From NCBI RefSeq assembly GCF_014773385.1, contig NZ_JACXAI010000008.1, forward strand, positions 17,415 to 81,414: a stretch of DNA of 64,000 bases. The letters are read 5' to 3'. Every line of letters begins with the position of its first letter. Within the stretch, counting starts at the first letter, position 1. The notes below the pieces were generated by a model, which saw only the letters and a program-made list of their open reading frames with translations, was not told the DNA's origin and ran no database searches. The position numbers and the translations under genes are program-made. Below are positions 26,701-37,545 of the stretch, in pieces. This DNA is from Metabacillus arenae. Lineage in GTDB: Bacteria > Bacillota > Bacilli > Bacillales > Bacillaceae.

Positions 26701-28333
26701 AGGTGTAGGACTGATTTCACCACCACCGCATCATGATATCTATTCAATTGAGGATTTAGCTGAATTAATTCATAACTTGAAAAATGCAAACCCAACGGCC
26801 CGGATTAGTGTCAAGCTTGTTTCAGAAGTAGGTGTTGGGACTATTGCAGCAGGTGTCGCGAAAGGGAGAGCAGATCTTGTCCTCATCAGTGGTTATGACG
26901 GGGGAACTGGGGCAGCTCCGCGGACAAGTTTAAAACATGCAGGAATGCCATGGGAAATTGGGCTGGCAGAAACACATCAAACCTTACTGTTGAATCGTTT
27001 GCGTGATCGGATCGTTGTTGAAACAGACGGAAAAATGATGACAGGTAGAGATGTTGTAATTGCTGCGCTCCTTGGAGCAGAGGAATATGGGTTTTCAACG
27101 GCCCCTTTAGTTGTCTTAGGTTGTATTTTAATGCGTGTTTGTCACCTTGACACGTGTCCAGTAGGGATTGCGACACAAAACCCAGAGCTTAGGAAGAAGT
27201 TTAATGGTGAAGCCGTGCATGTTACAAATTTTATGAGATTCATTGCAACTGAAGTAAGAGAGCTAATGGCAGAACTCGGGTTTCGAACAATGAATGAAAT
27301 GATTGGCAGGACGAATGTCCTAGAAGTCAATCAAGCCATTACCCATTGGAAAACTAAAGGGATTGATCTAAGCTCTCTTCTCTATCAACCAGAAGTACCT
27401 GAAAATGTTAGTCGATATGCGACAGTTGAACAGGTTCATGGACTTGATAAAACATTAGACAAACAAGAATTAATCCCATTATGTAAAGAAGCGATTGAAA
27501 ACCAAGAACCGGTAGAAGCGACTTTCTCAATTCGGAACATTAACCGAGTTGCAGGGACGATGCTAGGAAGTGAAATAACAAAACGTTATGGTGCAAAGGG
27601 GCTGCCTGAGGACACTATTCGTCTTACCTGTAAAGGTTCTGCTGGACAGAGTTTTGGTGCATTTATTCCACCTGGATTAACAATGAAACTTGTTGGAGAT
27701 GCAAATGATTTTATAGGGAAGGGTTTATCGGGTGGTAAAATTATTGTCCGCCCTTCTAGGAAGAGCACATTTATCCCAGAAGAAAACATTATTATCGGAA
27801 ACGTTTCTTTTTACGGGGCAACTGCAGGAGAAGCCTATATAAATGGAATTGCTGGTGAACGGTTTTGTGTAAGAAATAGTGGTGCCAATGTTGTTGTAGA
27901 GGGCGTTGGAGACCATGGTTGTGAATACATGACAGGTGGAAAGGTCATTGTGTTAGGTGCAACAGGGAAAAACTTCGCAGCTGGAATGTCAGGTGGGGTT
28001 GCGTATGTATTGGATGAATCAAATGGTTTCCGAGTAAAGTGTAATCAAGAACTAGTTTATCTTGATTCTATTGTTGATGAAATTGAACTTCAAACTGTCT
28101 ATGAAATGATTGAAAAACATGTTCAATATACAAACAGTGCATTTGGAAAGAGAGTGTTGGATAATTGGGCAGAAATGAAAGAAAAATTTGTTCGTGTTAT
28201 TCCAAAAGATTATCTAGAGATGCAAGAGAGAATTAAACACTTGCAAGCAAGCGGGTTAAGTAATCATAATGCCGCGCTCATTGCATTTGAAGAAGGCAAA
28301 AAAGTAGTCAATTCAATAAAGGATGGGGGGTAA
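23738..28333 (+). CDS. gltA: Glutamate synthase (NADPH) large subunit
   Basis: The 1531-residue large subunit transfers the glutamine amide nitrogen to 2-oxoglutarate. It has an N-terminal class II glutaminase domain with nucleophile Cys22 in EACGIGMVA, a central domain, an FMN-binding synthase domain ([15 protein letters not shown], later [13 protein letters not shown]), the 3Fe-4S cysteines in [13 protein letters not shown] and a C-terminal beta-helix rich in Gly repeats. AAAAAGGGGTG precedes the ATG. The small subunit gene follows after 3 bp. In B. subtilis the pair is called gltAB and is activated by GltC and repressed by TnrA; no gltC is adjacent here. Confidence 0.97.
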   Translation: MKKQGYPVAQGLYHPEHEHEACGIGMVANINGKKTHEIVENAITILCNLEHRGGQSADTSTGDGAGILTQIPHSFFEKQCEKENIILPEEGRYGIGMVFLPQDPEIRKQTQKLVKNVIEEEGQIFLGWRTVPVNDSYVGDMAKKSKPFIRQMFIAPSSDINDQSVFERKLYVIRKRLEKEVPSSDIEHQEGVYICSLSTSTIVYKGMLIPEQLDSFYIDLNHRDFKSALALVHSRFSTNTFPSWERSHPNRFTIHNGEFNTIKGNVNWMQARESQCESELFKGEDYQKLFPVIDTDGSDSSMFDNCFEFLHLSGRSLAHTAMMMIPEPWANDETMDNEKKSFYEYHSCLMEPWDGPAAVVFTDGRQIGACLDRNGLRPARYYVTKDGMIVLGSEVGALDIFVEDIEYKDRLHPGKMLLVDLEKGMIIPDEEIKKQIASEQPYQAWLSEHLVSLNGIPDTSDDKPVFNVDERTKQQLAFGYTYEELNKMMKPMVTDGKDPVGSMGYDSPLAVLSKKPQLLYNYFKQLFAQVTNPPIDAIREEIITSVVTTIGPERNLIKPEPESCRQIQIDSPILNNGQLKKLYQSDFKCETLSILFPIEAEPPDFAMLLDELFAKADNGIEKGAALLILSDRGVNEEYSALPALLAVSGLHHHLIRSGTRSKVSILIESAEPREVHHFATLLGYGAEAINPYLAFESIGGLIETGALLDYQFEKAVEVYRKAVTDGIVKVISKMGISTIQSYRGAQIFEAVGIHQDVIDKYFTQTASRIGGIGLDIIAKEVLLRHNRAFDDSKGLEKTLESGDDFQWRQNGEDHQYNPKTIHLLQHACRTNNYKLFKNYSSLLTDTEHNLQSIRGMLSFKKRDAIPIDEVESIEQICKRFKTGAMSYGSISSEAHEALAIAMNRIGGKSNSGEGGENPDRFTADPNGDLRRSAIKQIASGRFGVNSHYLVNADEIQIKVAQGAKPGEGGHLPGKKVYPWIAEVRGSTPGVGLISPPPHHDIYSIEDLAELIHNLKNANPTARISVKLVSEVGVGTIAAGVAKGRADLVLISGYDGGTGAAPRTSLKHAGMPWEIGLAETHQTLLLNRLRDRIVVETDGKMMTGRDVVIAALLGAEEYGFSTAPLVVLGCILMRVCHLDTCPVGIATQNPELRKKFNGEAVHVTNFMRFIATEVRELMAELGFRTMNEMIGRTNVLEVNQAITHWKTKGIDLSSLLYQPEVPENVSRYATVEQVHGLDKTLDKQELIPLCKEAIENQEPVEATFSIRNINRVAGTMLGSEITKRYGAKGLPEDTIRLTCKGSAGQSFGAFIPPGLTMKLVGDANDFIGKGLSGGKIIVRPSRKSTFIPEENIIIGNVSFYGATAGEAYINGIAGERFCVRNSGANVVVEGVGDHGCEYMTGGKVIVLGATGKNFAAGMSGGVAYVLDESNGFRVKCNQELVYLDSIVDEIELQTVYEMIEKHVQYTNSAFGKRVLDNWAEMKEKFVRVIPKDYLEMQERIKHLQASGLSNHNAALIAFEEGKKVVNSIKDGG

Positions 28334-28336
28334 ACG

Positions 28337-29821
28337 ATGGGAAAGCCAACGGGTTTTATAGACTATCAACGTCAAACACGACCCGAACGTGACCCTGTAA
28401 CACGAACGAATGATTGGGACGTTTATACGTTGCCGCTTGATGAAAAAGTGCTAAAACAACAGGGTGCTCGTTGTATGGATTGCGGGATTCCAACCTGTCA
28501 TACAGGTACGATATTAAACGAGATGACTTCTGGTTGTCCCGTCAATCACTTAATACCAGAGTGGAACGATTTAGTTTTTCAAGGGCAATGGCAAGAGGCC
28601 TTAAAACGAGAGCATAGAATGAATAACTTTCCTGAATTTACAGGGATGGCTTGCCCGGCACCCTGTGAAGGTGCATGTGTTCTCGGTATAAATGAGCCAC
28701 CGGTTGCAATACGTTCAATTGAATTAGAAATTATTGAAAAAGGATTTAAGGAAGGATGGGTGAAGCCAGAGCCTCCAGAAATCAGAACTGATAAAAAGGT
28801 GGCAATCGTTGGCTCTGGACCAGCAGGTTTGGCGTGCGGCGCTCAACTTAACAAAGCAGGACATAAGGTAACTGTATTTGAACGTCATGACCGCGTTGGG
28901 GGTCTTTTAACATATGGAATACCTGAAATGAAGCTTCCTTATGCTGTTGTCGAGCGACGTGTAAATCTTCTGAAAGCAGAAGGAATTACGTTTGTGACAA
29001 ATACAGTAGTAGGAAATGATTACCCAATTTCTACTCTTCAAACAGAATTTGATGCTGTGGTTCTTTGCGGTGGGGCTACAAAGCATCGCGATTTACAGGT
29101 GGACGGGAGAGAGTTAAAAGGGATTCATTATGCAATGGACTTTCTCCATGCTAATACGAAAAGTTTATTAGACTCAAATCTTGAAAATGGCGACTATATA
29201 TCAGCAAAAGATAAAGATGTCATTGTCATTGGTGGAGGGGATACAGGGACTGATTGTTTAGCTACTTCAATTAGACATAAATGCAAAAGTTTAACACAGT
29301 TTGATATTTATGAGAAAAAAGGTGACACTCGAGCTGATGATAATCCTTGGCCGCAGTGGCCAGTGATTCATCGAGTTGAATATGGTCAAAAAGAAGCAGC
29401 GGCTGTCTTTGGAGAAGATCCACGTGCCTATGCCGTGATGACGAAAAAGTTTGTTGGGGATGAAAACGGGCAAGTCAAAGAAGTCCATACTATTAATGTA
29501 GAAACAACAATGGATGAAAATGGGCGACGAGTTCGAAAAGAGATTCCTGGTACAGAAAAAGTATGGCCTGCTCAGTTAGTGTTACTTGCGATAGGATTTA
29601 CTGGACCTGAGCAAAGTTTCCTGCAAAAACTTGATGTTGAAACAGATGAACGTTCAAATGTAAAAGCTGAATATGGAAAATATAAGACCAACATCAAAGG
29701 CGTTTTTGCTGCCGGTGATATGCGCCGCGGACAAAGTCTTATAGTTTGGGCGATCAATGAAGGTCGAGAGGCTGCCAGGGAATGTGACAAATATTTAATG
29801 GGTGAAACGAAGTTACCTTAG
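28337..29821 (+). CDS. gltB: Glutamate synthase small subunit
   Basis: The 494-residue small subunit carries FAD and Fe-S clusters and passes electrons from NADPH to the large subunit. Visible are the N-terminal Cys clusters (CMDCGIPTC, later [12 protein letters not shown]), the FAD-binding [17 protein letters not shown] and the NADPH-binding [15 protein letters not shown], and the C-terminal FAD contact [25 protein letters not shown] lies 6 nt before the ATG. It is co-transcribed with gltA. Confidence 0.96.
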   Translation: MGKPTGFIDYQRQTRPERDPVTRTNDWDVYTLPLDEKVLKQQGARCMDCGIPTCHTGTILNEMTSGCPVNHLIPEWNDLVFQGQWQEALKREHRMNNFPEFTGMACPAPCEGACVLGINEPPVAIRSIELEIIEKGFKEGWVKPEPPEIRTDKKVAIVGSGPAGLACGAQLNKAGHKVTVFERHDRVGGLLTYGIPEMKLPYAVVERRVNLLKAEGITFVTNTVVGNDYPISTLQTEFDAVVLCGGATKHRDLQVDGRELKGIHYAMDFLHANTKSLLDSNLENGDYISAKDKDVIVIGGGDTGTDCLATSIRHKCKSLTQFDIYEKKGDTRADDNPWPQWPVIHRVEYGQKEAAAVFGEDPRAYAVMTKKFVGDENGQVKEVHTINVETTMDENGRRVRKEIPGTEKVWPAQLVLLAIGFTGPEQSFLQKLDVETDERSNVKAEYGKYKTNIKGVFAAGDMRRGQSLIVWAINEGREAARECDKYLMGETKLP

Positions 29822-29914
29822 AACGACTTATTTTAACTTATGTGTAAAAATTTATTTTCTGTTATCTTTAGTAGGGCAGTTATGCTAGAGTCGACACATG
29901 TGGAAAGCGGTGAC

Positions 29915-29977
29915 GGTGCAAATATTCGGATAATGATGTAAATATCCAGGTGATGGTGCAAATATCGGGATAAATAG
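29915..29977 (+). repeat. Family A micro-array (3 units)
   Basis: Units GGTGCAAATATTCGGATAATG, ATGTAAATATCCAGGTGATG and GTGCAAATATCGGGATAAATA run consecutively downstream of gltB. They match the 20-nt units at 55029-55148. Confidence 0.75.
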
Positions 29978-30660
29978 GTATTATGGTGGGAAATGGGGGC
30001 ATGTTAGTGGCGAAATTCACCATACTCCCACCAATTCCATCTGTTAAAATCGTTATTGAGTAAAATTAAAGCTTGAAGGAAGGTTATTTGAAATCAATTC
30101 TATTAATTATTCTATCATTACTTTTGATTCTGCCTTCGTTACTATTTTTTGATCTGTGGAAAAACTGTCCACACCTACTTTCATTCCATTTTATACCTGC
30201 ATGTTCTGATACATAAGTCTTAACACCAAATTTCAAAGCAATTTTAAGATTGTTTTCTTTTTTTAGTTCTTATATTGCGGAAAACTTGGAAACAAGAGCA
30301 AAGTTCTATCTTCCTAGTTCTTACTCAATAAAGGCGAATTTCAGATCCTCTCATAAATTCAGATCAGCTGCCAGCCCTTCATACTTTTTTGAATAAGGAA
30401 GCGGCATGACTCCTGTTATCTGATTTGCTCCTGAAACCTTTACTAAATTGGATAAATTCAGATCTTAGAAATGTACCAAGATGACCTCCCAGGCTCAAGT
30501 TTTATACACTTATCTTCTTCTAATTTTTTTTAAAGCAGTCTGTATTGTACCTCAGCCAACCTGATATTTTTCAAAAAAATCATAACTTAAGAGGATTTAA
30601 CCTTCCAGTTAAAACATAAGTGTGAATAGTTTTACGAAAAAACAAAATAATAAAAAAAGC
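29978..30660. other. Gene-free stretch with a possible decayed frame on the minus strand
   Basis: No intact gene is present. On the minus strand from about 30480 to 30090 one frame runs with only scattered stops and reads like protein (for example NQITGVMPLPYSKKYEGLA and NLKIALKFGVKTYVSEHAG), which suggests an old pseudogene I cannot identify. Confidence 0.3.
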
Positions 30661-30671
30661 AATTATAAAAA

Positions 30672-31877
<1,206 letters not shown>

Positions 31878-31937
31878 AAGGATAAGAGGTTGAATGGGTT
31901 CACTTTGATAAAGTTTTCACCTCGTTTTTATAGGATT

Positions 31938-31953
31938 AAGAAAACGGTTACTT
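31938..31953 (+). promoter_or_regulatory. Candidate cre (CcpA) site before the sugar-binding gene
   Basis: AAGAAAACGGTTACTT fits the cre pattern WTGNAANCGNWNNCW with one mismatch at the second position. It lies 21 nt upstream of the solute-binding protein start, where CcpA would give glucose repression. It could instead be the operator of the adjacent LacI-type regulator, which recognises similar CG-centred sites. Confidence 0.5.
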
Positions 31954-31973
31954 AATGTAGGGGGGAAATTAAA

Positions 31974-33206
31974 ATGAGGAAAACAGTGACTTTACTATTG
32001 ACTAGCTTTTTAACTCTCGCAAGCCTATCAGGCTGTGGAAATAATGCAGCTAATGAATCTAGTGATAAAATTAAAATTGAATTTTTCCATTATAAAACCG
32101 AAGCAAAAGGAACATTCGATCAATTAATTGAAAAATTTGAAGAAGAGAACCCTGGAATTGATGTTGTTCAATCAAATCCACCTGATTCCGAAACAGTCTT
32201 GAAAATGCGCGTTGTGAAGCGTGAAATTCCTGATGTTATCGGAATTGGAGCAAACTTTACTTTTGCCGATTTGGCTAACGCAAAAATATTTAAAGATCTT
32301 ACTGGTAATGAATTGTTAAAGGATATCCAACCTGATTATGTTCAAATGATGAAAGAAGTTCCGGCTGTAGAGGAAGTGTATGCGGTTCCATACGCAGCTA
32401 ACGCGAGTGCGGTTATTTATAATAAAGATATTTTCAAAGAATTGGGACTTGAAGTACCAACTACATGGGATGAATTTATTAAAACAGCCGAAACGATAAA
32501 GGCAGCAGGAAAAATTCCATTTTACTTTACCTTTAAAGATGCATGGACAACCCTTCCATCCTATAATGCCCTTGCAGCCAACACACAAGGAGAAACGTTT
32601 TATCAGGATTTGAGAAAAGGGGAAACAACATTTGCAAAAGGTCATAAGGAGGCAGCGGAGAAGCTGTTAAAACTAGTTGAATATGGTCATAAAGCCCAGT
32701 ATGGAAGAGCATATTCTGATGGAAACATTGCTTTTGCTAAAGGTGAATCAGCCATGTATCTCCAAGGGATTTGGGCAATTCCTGAAATAAAAAAAGCAAA
32801 TCCTGACATTAATCTTGGAGTTTTCCCCTACCCTGTAACAAATAAACCTGGTGGATCCAAATTAGTTTCAGGAGTGGACTTATTACTTGCGTTTCCGACG
32901 ACATCAGAACATCCTGAAGAAGCTAAAAAATTCGTTGAGTTTCTATTAGACGATGAAAATATAAAAACATATATTAATCAGCAGAACGCATTTTCAGCGA
33001 AAAAAAGCGTTGTCCAGGAAGACCCTGTTTTAGAGGGCTTAAAAGCTAGTATTGAAAAAGGCGAACTTCTTGACTTTCCTGATCACTATGTACCAATTGC
33101 AGTAGGACTCGAAAAACAGCTGCAAGTGTTAACACAGAAAAAAGATGTTGATCAATTTTTAAAGACTCTTGATAAAGAATGGTCAAAAGTACAGGACCGT
33201 CAATAA
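31974..33206 (+). CDS. Extracellular sugar-binding lipoprotein of ABC transporter
   Basis: This 410-residue type 1 solute-binding protein has a lipoprotein signal ending in the lipobox LSGC (Cys at residue 21). The mature part follows the family: FFHYKTEAKGTFDQLIEKFE at the N-terminus and GESAMYLQGIWAIPE in the middle. It captures a sugar, probably raffinose or melibiose given the GH36 enzyme downstream. GGGGGG lies before the ATG. Its permease genes follow only after a 311-bp gap that contains an R1 element. Confidence 0.88.
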   Translation: MRKTVTLLLTSFLTLASLSGCGNNAANESSDKIKIEFFHYKTEAKGTFDQLIEKFEEENPGIDVVQSNPPDSETVLKMRVVKREIPDVIGIGANFTFADLANAKIFKDLTGNELLKDIQPDYVQMMKEVPAVEEVYAVPYAANASAVIYNKDIFKELGLEVPTTWDEFIKTAETIKAAGKIPFYFTFKDAWTTLPSYNALAANTQGETFYQDLRKGETTFAKGHKEAAEKLLKLVEYGHKAQYGRAYSDGNIAFAKGESAMYLQGIWAIPEIKKANPDINLGVFPYPVTNKPGGSKLVSGVDLLLAFPTTSEHPEEAKKFVEFLLDDENIKTYINQQNAFSAKKSVVQEDPVLEGLKASIEKGELLDFPDHYVPIAVGLEKQLQVLTQKKDVDQFLKTLDKEWSKVQDRQ

Positions 33207-33218
33207 AAAGGGAACAGA

Positions 33219-33443
33219 ACGAAAAGCTCAGGGGCGCTAGTCCTTCAGCGACAAGCATTCGGGCGAGCTGGCAGAAAGTTGTTCTTAACCCTTTTCGGGC
33301 GGATTGGCTTATGAACTAAGGGCCGCTGGCGCCTGGCCGGCAAAGACGTCACTTCCTTATGCCTGCCGGTACCAGGACGTGTCCACCTGCGCTGGACAAT
33401 GATAACTAACTTTAATGCACTAATACTTTAATCTACTTAAACT
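33219..33443 (-). repeat. Dispersed element R1, copy 2 (inverted, inside operon)
   Basis: Read on the minus strand this matches R1 at 8817-9034 and 51910-52128, from AAGTTTAAGTAGATTAAAG through GTCCAGCGCAGG and GCCGGCAGGCATAAGG to GCGCCCCTGAGCTTTTCGTT. It separates the binding-protein gene from the permeases of the same transporter. Confidence 0.85.
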
Positions 33444-33517
33444 TTTTGAAACCATAAAAAAGTTAATGGTTATCTAATGAACATTCCTCTAATCAACTAA
33501 AAGGGAAGGAAAAAACT

Positions 33518-34384
33518 ATGAAAATGAAAAATATCACAATCTATTTAATGGCGTTGCCTGGCGTTTTACTCTTTGCCGTCTTTCACACACTTCCCGCCTT
33601 ACAAGGTGTATATTATTCATTTACGAACTGGGACGGCTTAAGTTTTGAATATGACTTTATAGGATTTAAAAACTATTTAAATTTATTTAAAGACGAAAAT
33701 ATATTTAATTCCTATGCTTTTACATTTAAATTTGCGATTTTATCGACAATACTAGTGAATATCTTAAGTCTTTTAATTGCCATTGGCTTAAATGCAAAGA
33801 TAAAATTTAAAAATTTTTTCAGAGCTGTTTACTTTTTACCAAACGTTCTTGGTGTGTTAATTGTCGGCTACATCTTTAACTATATTTTTTCAAACATTGT
33901 TCCGAAATTTGGTGAACAGCTAAATATTGGTTTTCTTTCGACAAATATATTGGGTAATGGAAATTTAGCTTGGATCGGAATCGTTCTTGTGGCGGTTTGG
34001 CAAGCATGTGCGTTAAATGTCATTTTATATTTAGCAGGGCTTCAAACGGTGCCAAATGAATTATATGAAGCATCAAGTCTTGATGGCGCCAACAAATTGC
34101 AGGAATTTTGGAAAATAACATTCCCAATGATTGCACCTTTCTTTACGATTAATATGGTTCTTGCCATGAAAAATTTCTTAATGGTATTCGACCAGGTAAT
34201 AGCGTTGACCAATGGCGGACCGGGCCGGGCAACGGAAGCGATTTCGGTTCTCATTTATAAGGGAGGCTTCCAAGGTGGAGAGTTTGCCTATCAATCTGCC
34301 AACTCAGTCATTTACTTTATTGTCATCATGTTGATATCTATTTTTCAAATTAAAGTGCTTCAAAGAAGGGAGATTGACATGTAA
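33518..34384 (+). CDS. Sugar ABC transporter permease (MalF/MsmF type)
   Basis: This 288-residue permease has six predicted helices. The EAA-like loop ELYEASSLDGANKLQEFWKIT is the contact site for the ATPase. The start follows AAGGGAAGG. Its stop overlaps the next permease start by 1 bp (TAATG), so the two are coupled. No ATPase gene is in the cluster; Bacillus carbohydrate importers often share MsmX, encoded elsewhere. Confidence 0.9.
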   Translation: MKMKNITIYLMALPGVLLFAVFHTLPALQGVYYSFTNWDGLSFEYDFIGFKNYLNLFKDENIFNSYAFTFKFAILSTILVNILSLLIAIGLNAKIKFKNFFRAVYFLPNVLGVLIVGYIFNYIFSNIVPKFGEQLNIGFLSTNILGNGNLAWIGIVLVAVWQACALNVILYLAGLQTVPNELYEASSLDGANKLQEFWKITFPMIAPFFTINMVLAMKNFLMVFDQVIALTNGGPGRATEAISVLIYKGGFQGGEFAYQSANSVIYFIVIMLISIFQIKVLQRREIDM

Positions 34385-35205
34385 TGAAACAGAAAAAAAC
34401 GAATTGGACTGTGACCATATTAATAGCTTTAGGTTCGTTGTTTATCATTTTTCCTTTGTATATTGCGATTTCGATTGCATTAAAAACACCAGAAGAGCTG
34501 GCAAATTCAGTGCTGTCACTACCGCTCGGGTTCCATTTTGAAAACTTTGCAAATGCGATTGAAGCAACAAACTTCTTTCATGCATTTAAGAATAGTGCCT
34601 ATATTACGGTTCTTACACTTGTTTTTACAATTCTGACTAACTCAATGGTTGCTTATGTCATTGCCAGAAATCTGCACCGGAAATTTTTTAAAGGTTTGTA
34701 TTACTATTTTGTTGGTGCTTTATTTATTCCATTTCCTATAATTATGTTACCAGTTATAAAGCTTACTTCCAGTCTTGGGATGACAGATCCAAATGGATTA
34801 ATCTTTTTATATATTGTTTACGGTATGGCCTTTAATACATTTATTTATGTAGGGTATATACGGTCGATCCCGATAGAGCTTGAGGAGGCAGCAATTGTTG
34901 ATGGATGCAGCACATGGGGTGTGTTTTGGAAGGTGATATTTCCGTTATTAACTCCTATAAATGCTACAGTTGGAATTTTAACTTGTTTATGGGCATGGAA
35001 TGACTTTTTGCTGCCATTAATTATCTTAAGTGACCAGGAACATTCTACTCTTCCATTGGTTCAATACATTTTCCAGTCGCAATTTGCGACAGATGTTAAT
35101 TTAGCATTTGCTTCCTATCTATTAGCATTATCACCAATGGTTATTGTCTATGTCATCGCACAAAAATGGATTATCGGTGGTGTGACAAGGGGAGCAATAA
35201 AATAA
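34384..35205 (+). CDS. Sugar ABC transporter permease (MalG/MsmG type)
   Basis: This 273-residue partner permease has six helices and the EAA loop ELEEAAIVDGCSTWGVFWKVI. The N-terminus (WTVTILIALGSLFIIFPLYI) is the first helix. It overlaps the upstream permease by one base and is followed 58 bp later by the alpha-galactosidase gene. Confidence 0.9.
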   Translation: MKQKKTNWTVTILIALGSLFIIFPLYIAISIALKTPEELANSVLSLPLGFHFENFANAIEATNFFHAFKNSAYITVLTLVFTILTNSMVAYVIARNLHRKFFKGLYYYFVGALFIPFPIIMLPVIKLTSSLGMTDPNGLIFLYIVYGMAFNTFIYVGYIRSIPIELEEAAIVDGCSTWGVFWKVIFPLLTPINATVGILTCLWAWNDFLLPLIILSDQEHSTLPLVQYIFQSQFATDVNLAFASYLLALSPMVIVYVIAQKWIIGGVTRGAIK

Positions 35206-35263
35206 TAATTCGTATAATGAAATGCCTTTATAAGCAGAAAATTGAAACGGAGTGAAAAAGCAA

Positions 35264-37459
35264 ATGGCAATTATTTTTGAGGAAAAACAAAACATCTTTC
35301 ATTTACAAGCAAACGATACAAGCTATGTGATGCAAATTATTCGCGATGGATATTTATCGCATTTATATTGGGGACGAAAAATAAATCAATACAATCATTC
35401 CAATAAGCTGCAGTTTGTCGATCGTGCCTTTTCAGGAAATCCCTATCCGTCAATAGATCGTACATTTTCTCTTGACACATTGCCACAGGAGTATCCTGGA
35501 TATGGGAATACAGATTATAGAAATCCTGCCTATCAACTGCAGCTTGATAATGGTACGACTGTTACAGACTTACGCTACAAATCACATGTCATCTATAAAG
35601 GAAAGCCGGCGCTTGAAGGCCTGCCGGCAGTATACGCAGAGGATAAAAACGAAGCAGAAACTCTTGAAATCACCCTCGAGGATCAGATAGCAGACATAAG
35701 CGTACTATTGACTTATACAGTTTATGAACAGCGAAATGTTATCACCAGAACGGCAAAAATAATAAATACCGGATCCGCGTCAGTTGATCTAAAAAGAGCA
35801 TTAAGTGTAAATATTGATTTCCGTGATGCTGATTTTGATTTTCTCCATCTCCCTGGTGCATGGGGGAGAGAGCGTCACATAGAGAGACAACCGCTCAGGT
35901 CAGGTATTCAATCTGTTGAAAGCCGGAGAGGGGCAAGCAGTCATCAACACAATCCATTCGTTGCATTATTACGAAAAGGTACGAATGAAGACAATGGAGA
36001 AGTCTTTGGTTTGAATCTTGTATACAGTGGTAATTTCTTAGCACAGGCTGAGGTTGACCAGTTTAATAACACGAGAGTTTCTTTAGGCATTAACCCGTTT
36101 GATTTTAACTGGAAGCTAAACCCTGGTGAAAGCTTTCAATGTCCAGAGGCGGTAATGGTCTATTCGCATGAAGGTCTGGGCGGTATGTCAAGAACGTTCC
36201 ATGATCTCTATCGTACACGTCTATGCAGAGGGACATTCAGGGATAAAGAGCGTCCGATTTTAATTAATAACTGGGAAGCCACCTATTTTGATTTCAATGC
36301 CGATAAGATCGAACAAATTGCTAAAGCTGGTAAAGAATTAGGGATCGAACTATTTGTCTTAGATGATGGTTGGTTTGGTAAACGTGATGATGATACATCA
36401 TCACTTGGAGATTGGTTTGTCGATAAAGGTAAATTACCAAGCGGTCTTGAGGATTTGGTAAACCGCGTCCGGAACATGGACATGGAATTTGGATTATGGT
36501 TTGAGCCGGAGATGATTTCTGTCAATAGTGATCTATACAGAAAACATCCGGATTGGTGTCTGCATGTACCGAATCGCACGCGCTCTGAAAGCAGAAATCA
36601 GCTGGTTCTTGATTTTTCAAGAAAAGATGTTTGTGATGAAATGATAAAAATGGTATCTGACATTTTGGCTAGTTGTCCAATAACCTATGTGAAATGGGAT
36701 ATGAACCGACATATGACAGAAATTGGTTCAGCTATTCTTCCCCCTGATCAACAGAGAGAAACAGCTCATCGATATATGCTTGGCTTATATAGAGTGATGG
36801 ATGAAATCACTGCAGCGTTTCCGCATGTCTTGTTTGAAAGCTGCTCTGGAGGCGGCGGACGCTTTGATCCGGGAATTCTTTATTACATGCCGCAAACATG
36901 GACAAGTGATAACACAGATGCGATTTCACGCTTGAAGATTCAATACGGAACAAGTCTCGTTTATCCAATTAGTTCAATGGGATCGCACGTTTCAGATATT
37001 CCGAATCATCAAGTTCATCGCTATACTTCTTTAGATATTCGCGGAGACGCGGCAATGTCAGGAAATTTAGGGTACGAGCTCGATTTATCAAAGTTAACTG
37101 AAAAAGAAAAAGAAGTAGTTAAGAAGCAGGTTTCAACCTATAAAGAAATAAGAAAGCTTATTCAATTTGGCGATTTCTACAGGCTGATAAGTCCATTCGA
37201 AAACAATGAGGCAGCATGGGCATTTATAAATAAAGATAAAGATGAAGCAATTGTCTTTTATTTTCGACTATTATCTGAAGCGAACAGTCCGTTTGAGAGC
37301 TTCAAAGTAAAAGGACTTGATCCATTAAAGTCCTATAAGGTGGAAAACACAAATGACATTTATGGAGGAGATGAGCTTGAGTTTGTTGGTTTAAGCGTAC
37401 CAACAGAACTGAATGGTGATTTTCAAAGCCATGTCTGGCGATTAAAGGCTTTAAAGTAA
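35264..37459 (+). CDS. Alpha-galactosidase, GH36
   Basis: This 731-residue cytoplasmic enzyme hydrolyses alpha-1,6-galactosides such as melibiose and raffinose after import. Bacterial GH36 marks are visible: FVLDDGWFGKRDDD, the nucleophile Asp in YVKWDMNR, SCSGGGGRFD and the acid/base Asp in WTSDNTDAISR. I start at the ATG at 35264, because the GTG at 35252 lies in the GGAGTG ribosome-binding site. It is the last gene of the transporter cluster and lacks a signal peptide, consistent with uptake of intact sugars. Confidence 0.93.
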   Translation: MAIIFEEKQNIFHLQANDTSYVMQIIRDGYLSHLYWGRKINQYNHSNKLQFVDRAFSGNPYPSIDRTFSLDTLPQEYPGYGNTDYRNPAYQLQLDNGTTVTDLRYKSHVIYKGKPALEGLPAVYAEDKNEAETLEITLEDQIADISVLLTYTVYEQRNVITRTAKIINTGSASVDLKRALSVNIDFRDADFDFLHLPGAWGRERHIERQPLRSGIQSVESRRGASSHQHNPFVALLRKGTNEDNGEVFGLNLVYSGNFLAQAEVDQFNNTRVSLGINPFDFNWKLNPGESFQCPEAVMVYSHEGLGGMSRTFHDLYRTRLCRGTFRDKERPILINNWEATYFDFNADKIEQIAKAGKELGIELFVLDDGWFGKRDDDTSSLGDWFVDKGKLPSGLEDLVNRVRNMDMEFGLWFEPEMISVNSDLYRKHPDWCLHVPNRTRSESRNQLVLDFSRKDVCDEMIKMVSDILASCPITYVKWDMNRHMTEIGSAILPPDQQRETAHRYMLGLYRVMDEITAAFPHVLFESCSGGGGRFDPGILYYMPQTWTSDNTDAISRLKIQYGTSLVYPISSMGSHVSDIPNHQVHRYTSLDIRGDAAMSGNLGYELDLSKLTEKEKEVVKKQVSTYKEIRKLIQFGDFYRLISPFENNEAAWAFINKDKDEAIVFYFRLLSEANSPFESFKVKGLDPLKSYKVENTNDIYGGDELEFVGLSVPTELNGDFQSHVWRLKALK

Positions 37460-37495
37460 TCTTCAATAAAAGCTTGTTACCTTAAATTAAAAAGA

Positions 37496-37526
37496 AGCAA
37501 TCGGTGATTTTACCGATTGCTTTTTA
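37496..37526. terminator. Bidirectional terminator (family D stem)
   Basis: A 10-bp perfect stem AGCAATCGGT/ACCGATTGCT with a 6-nt loop and TTTTT. It serves the + strand galactosidase and the convergent - strand dehydrogenase (AAAAAG on the other side). The stem belongs to the recurrent GCAATCG family. Confidence 0.85.
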
Positions 37527-37545
37527 AACTTCTCTTTTAACCTTT

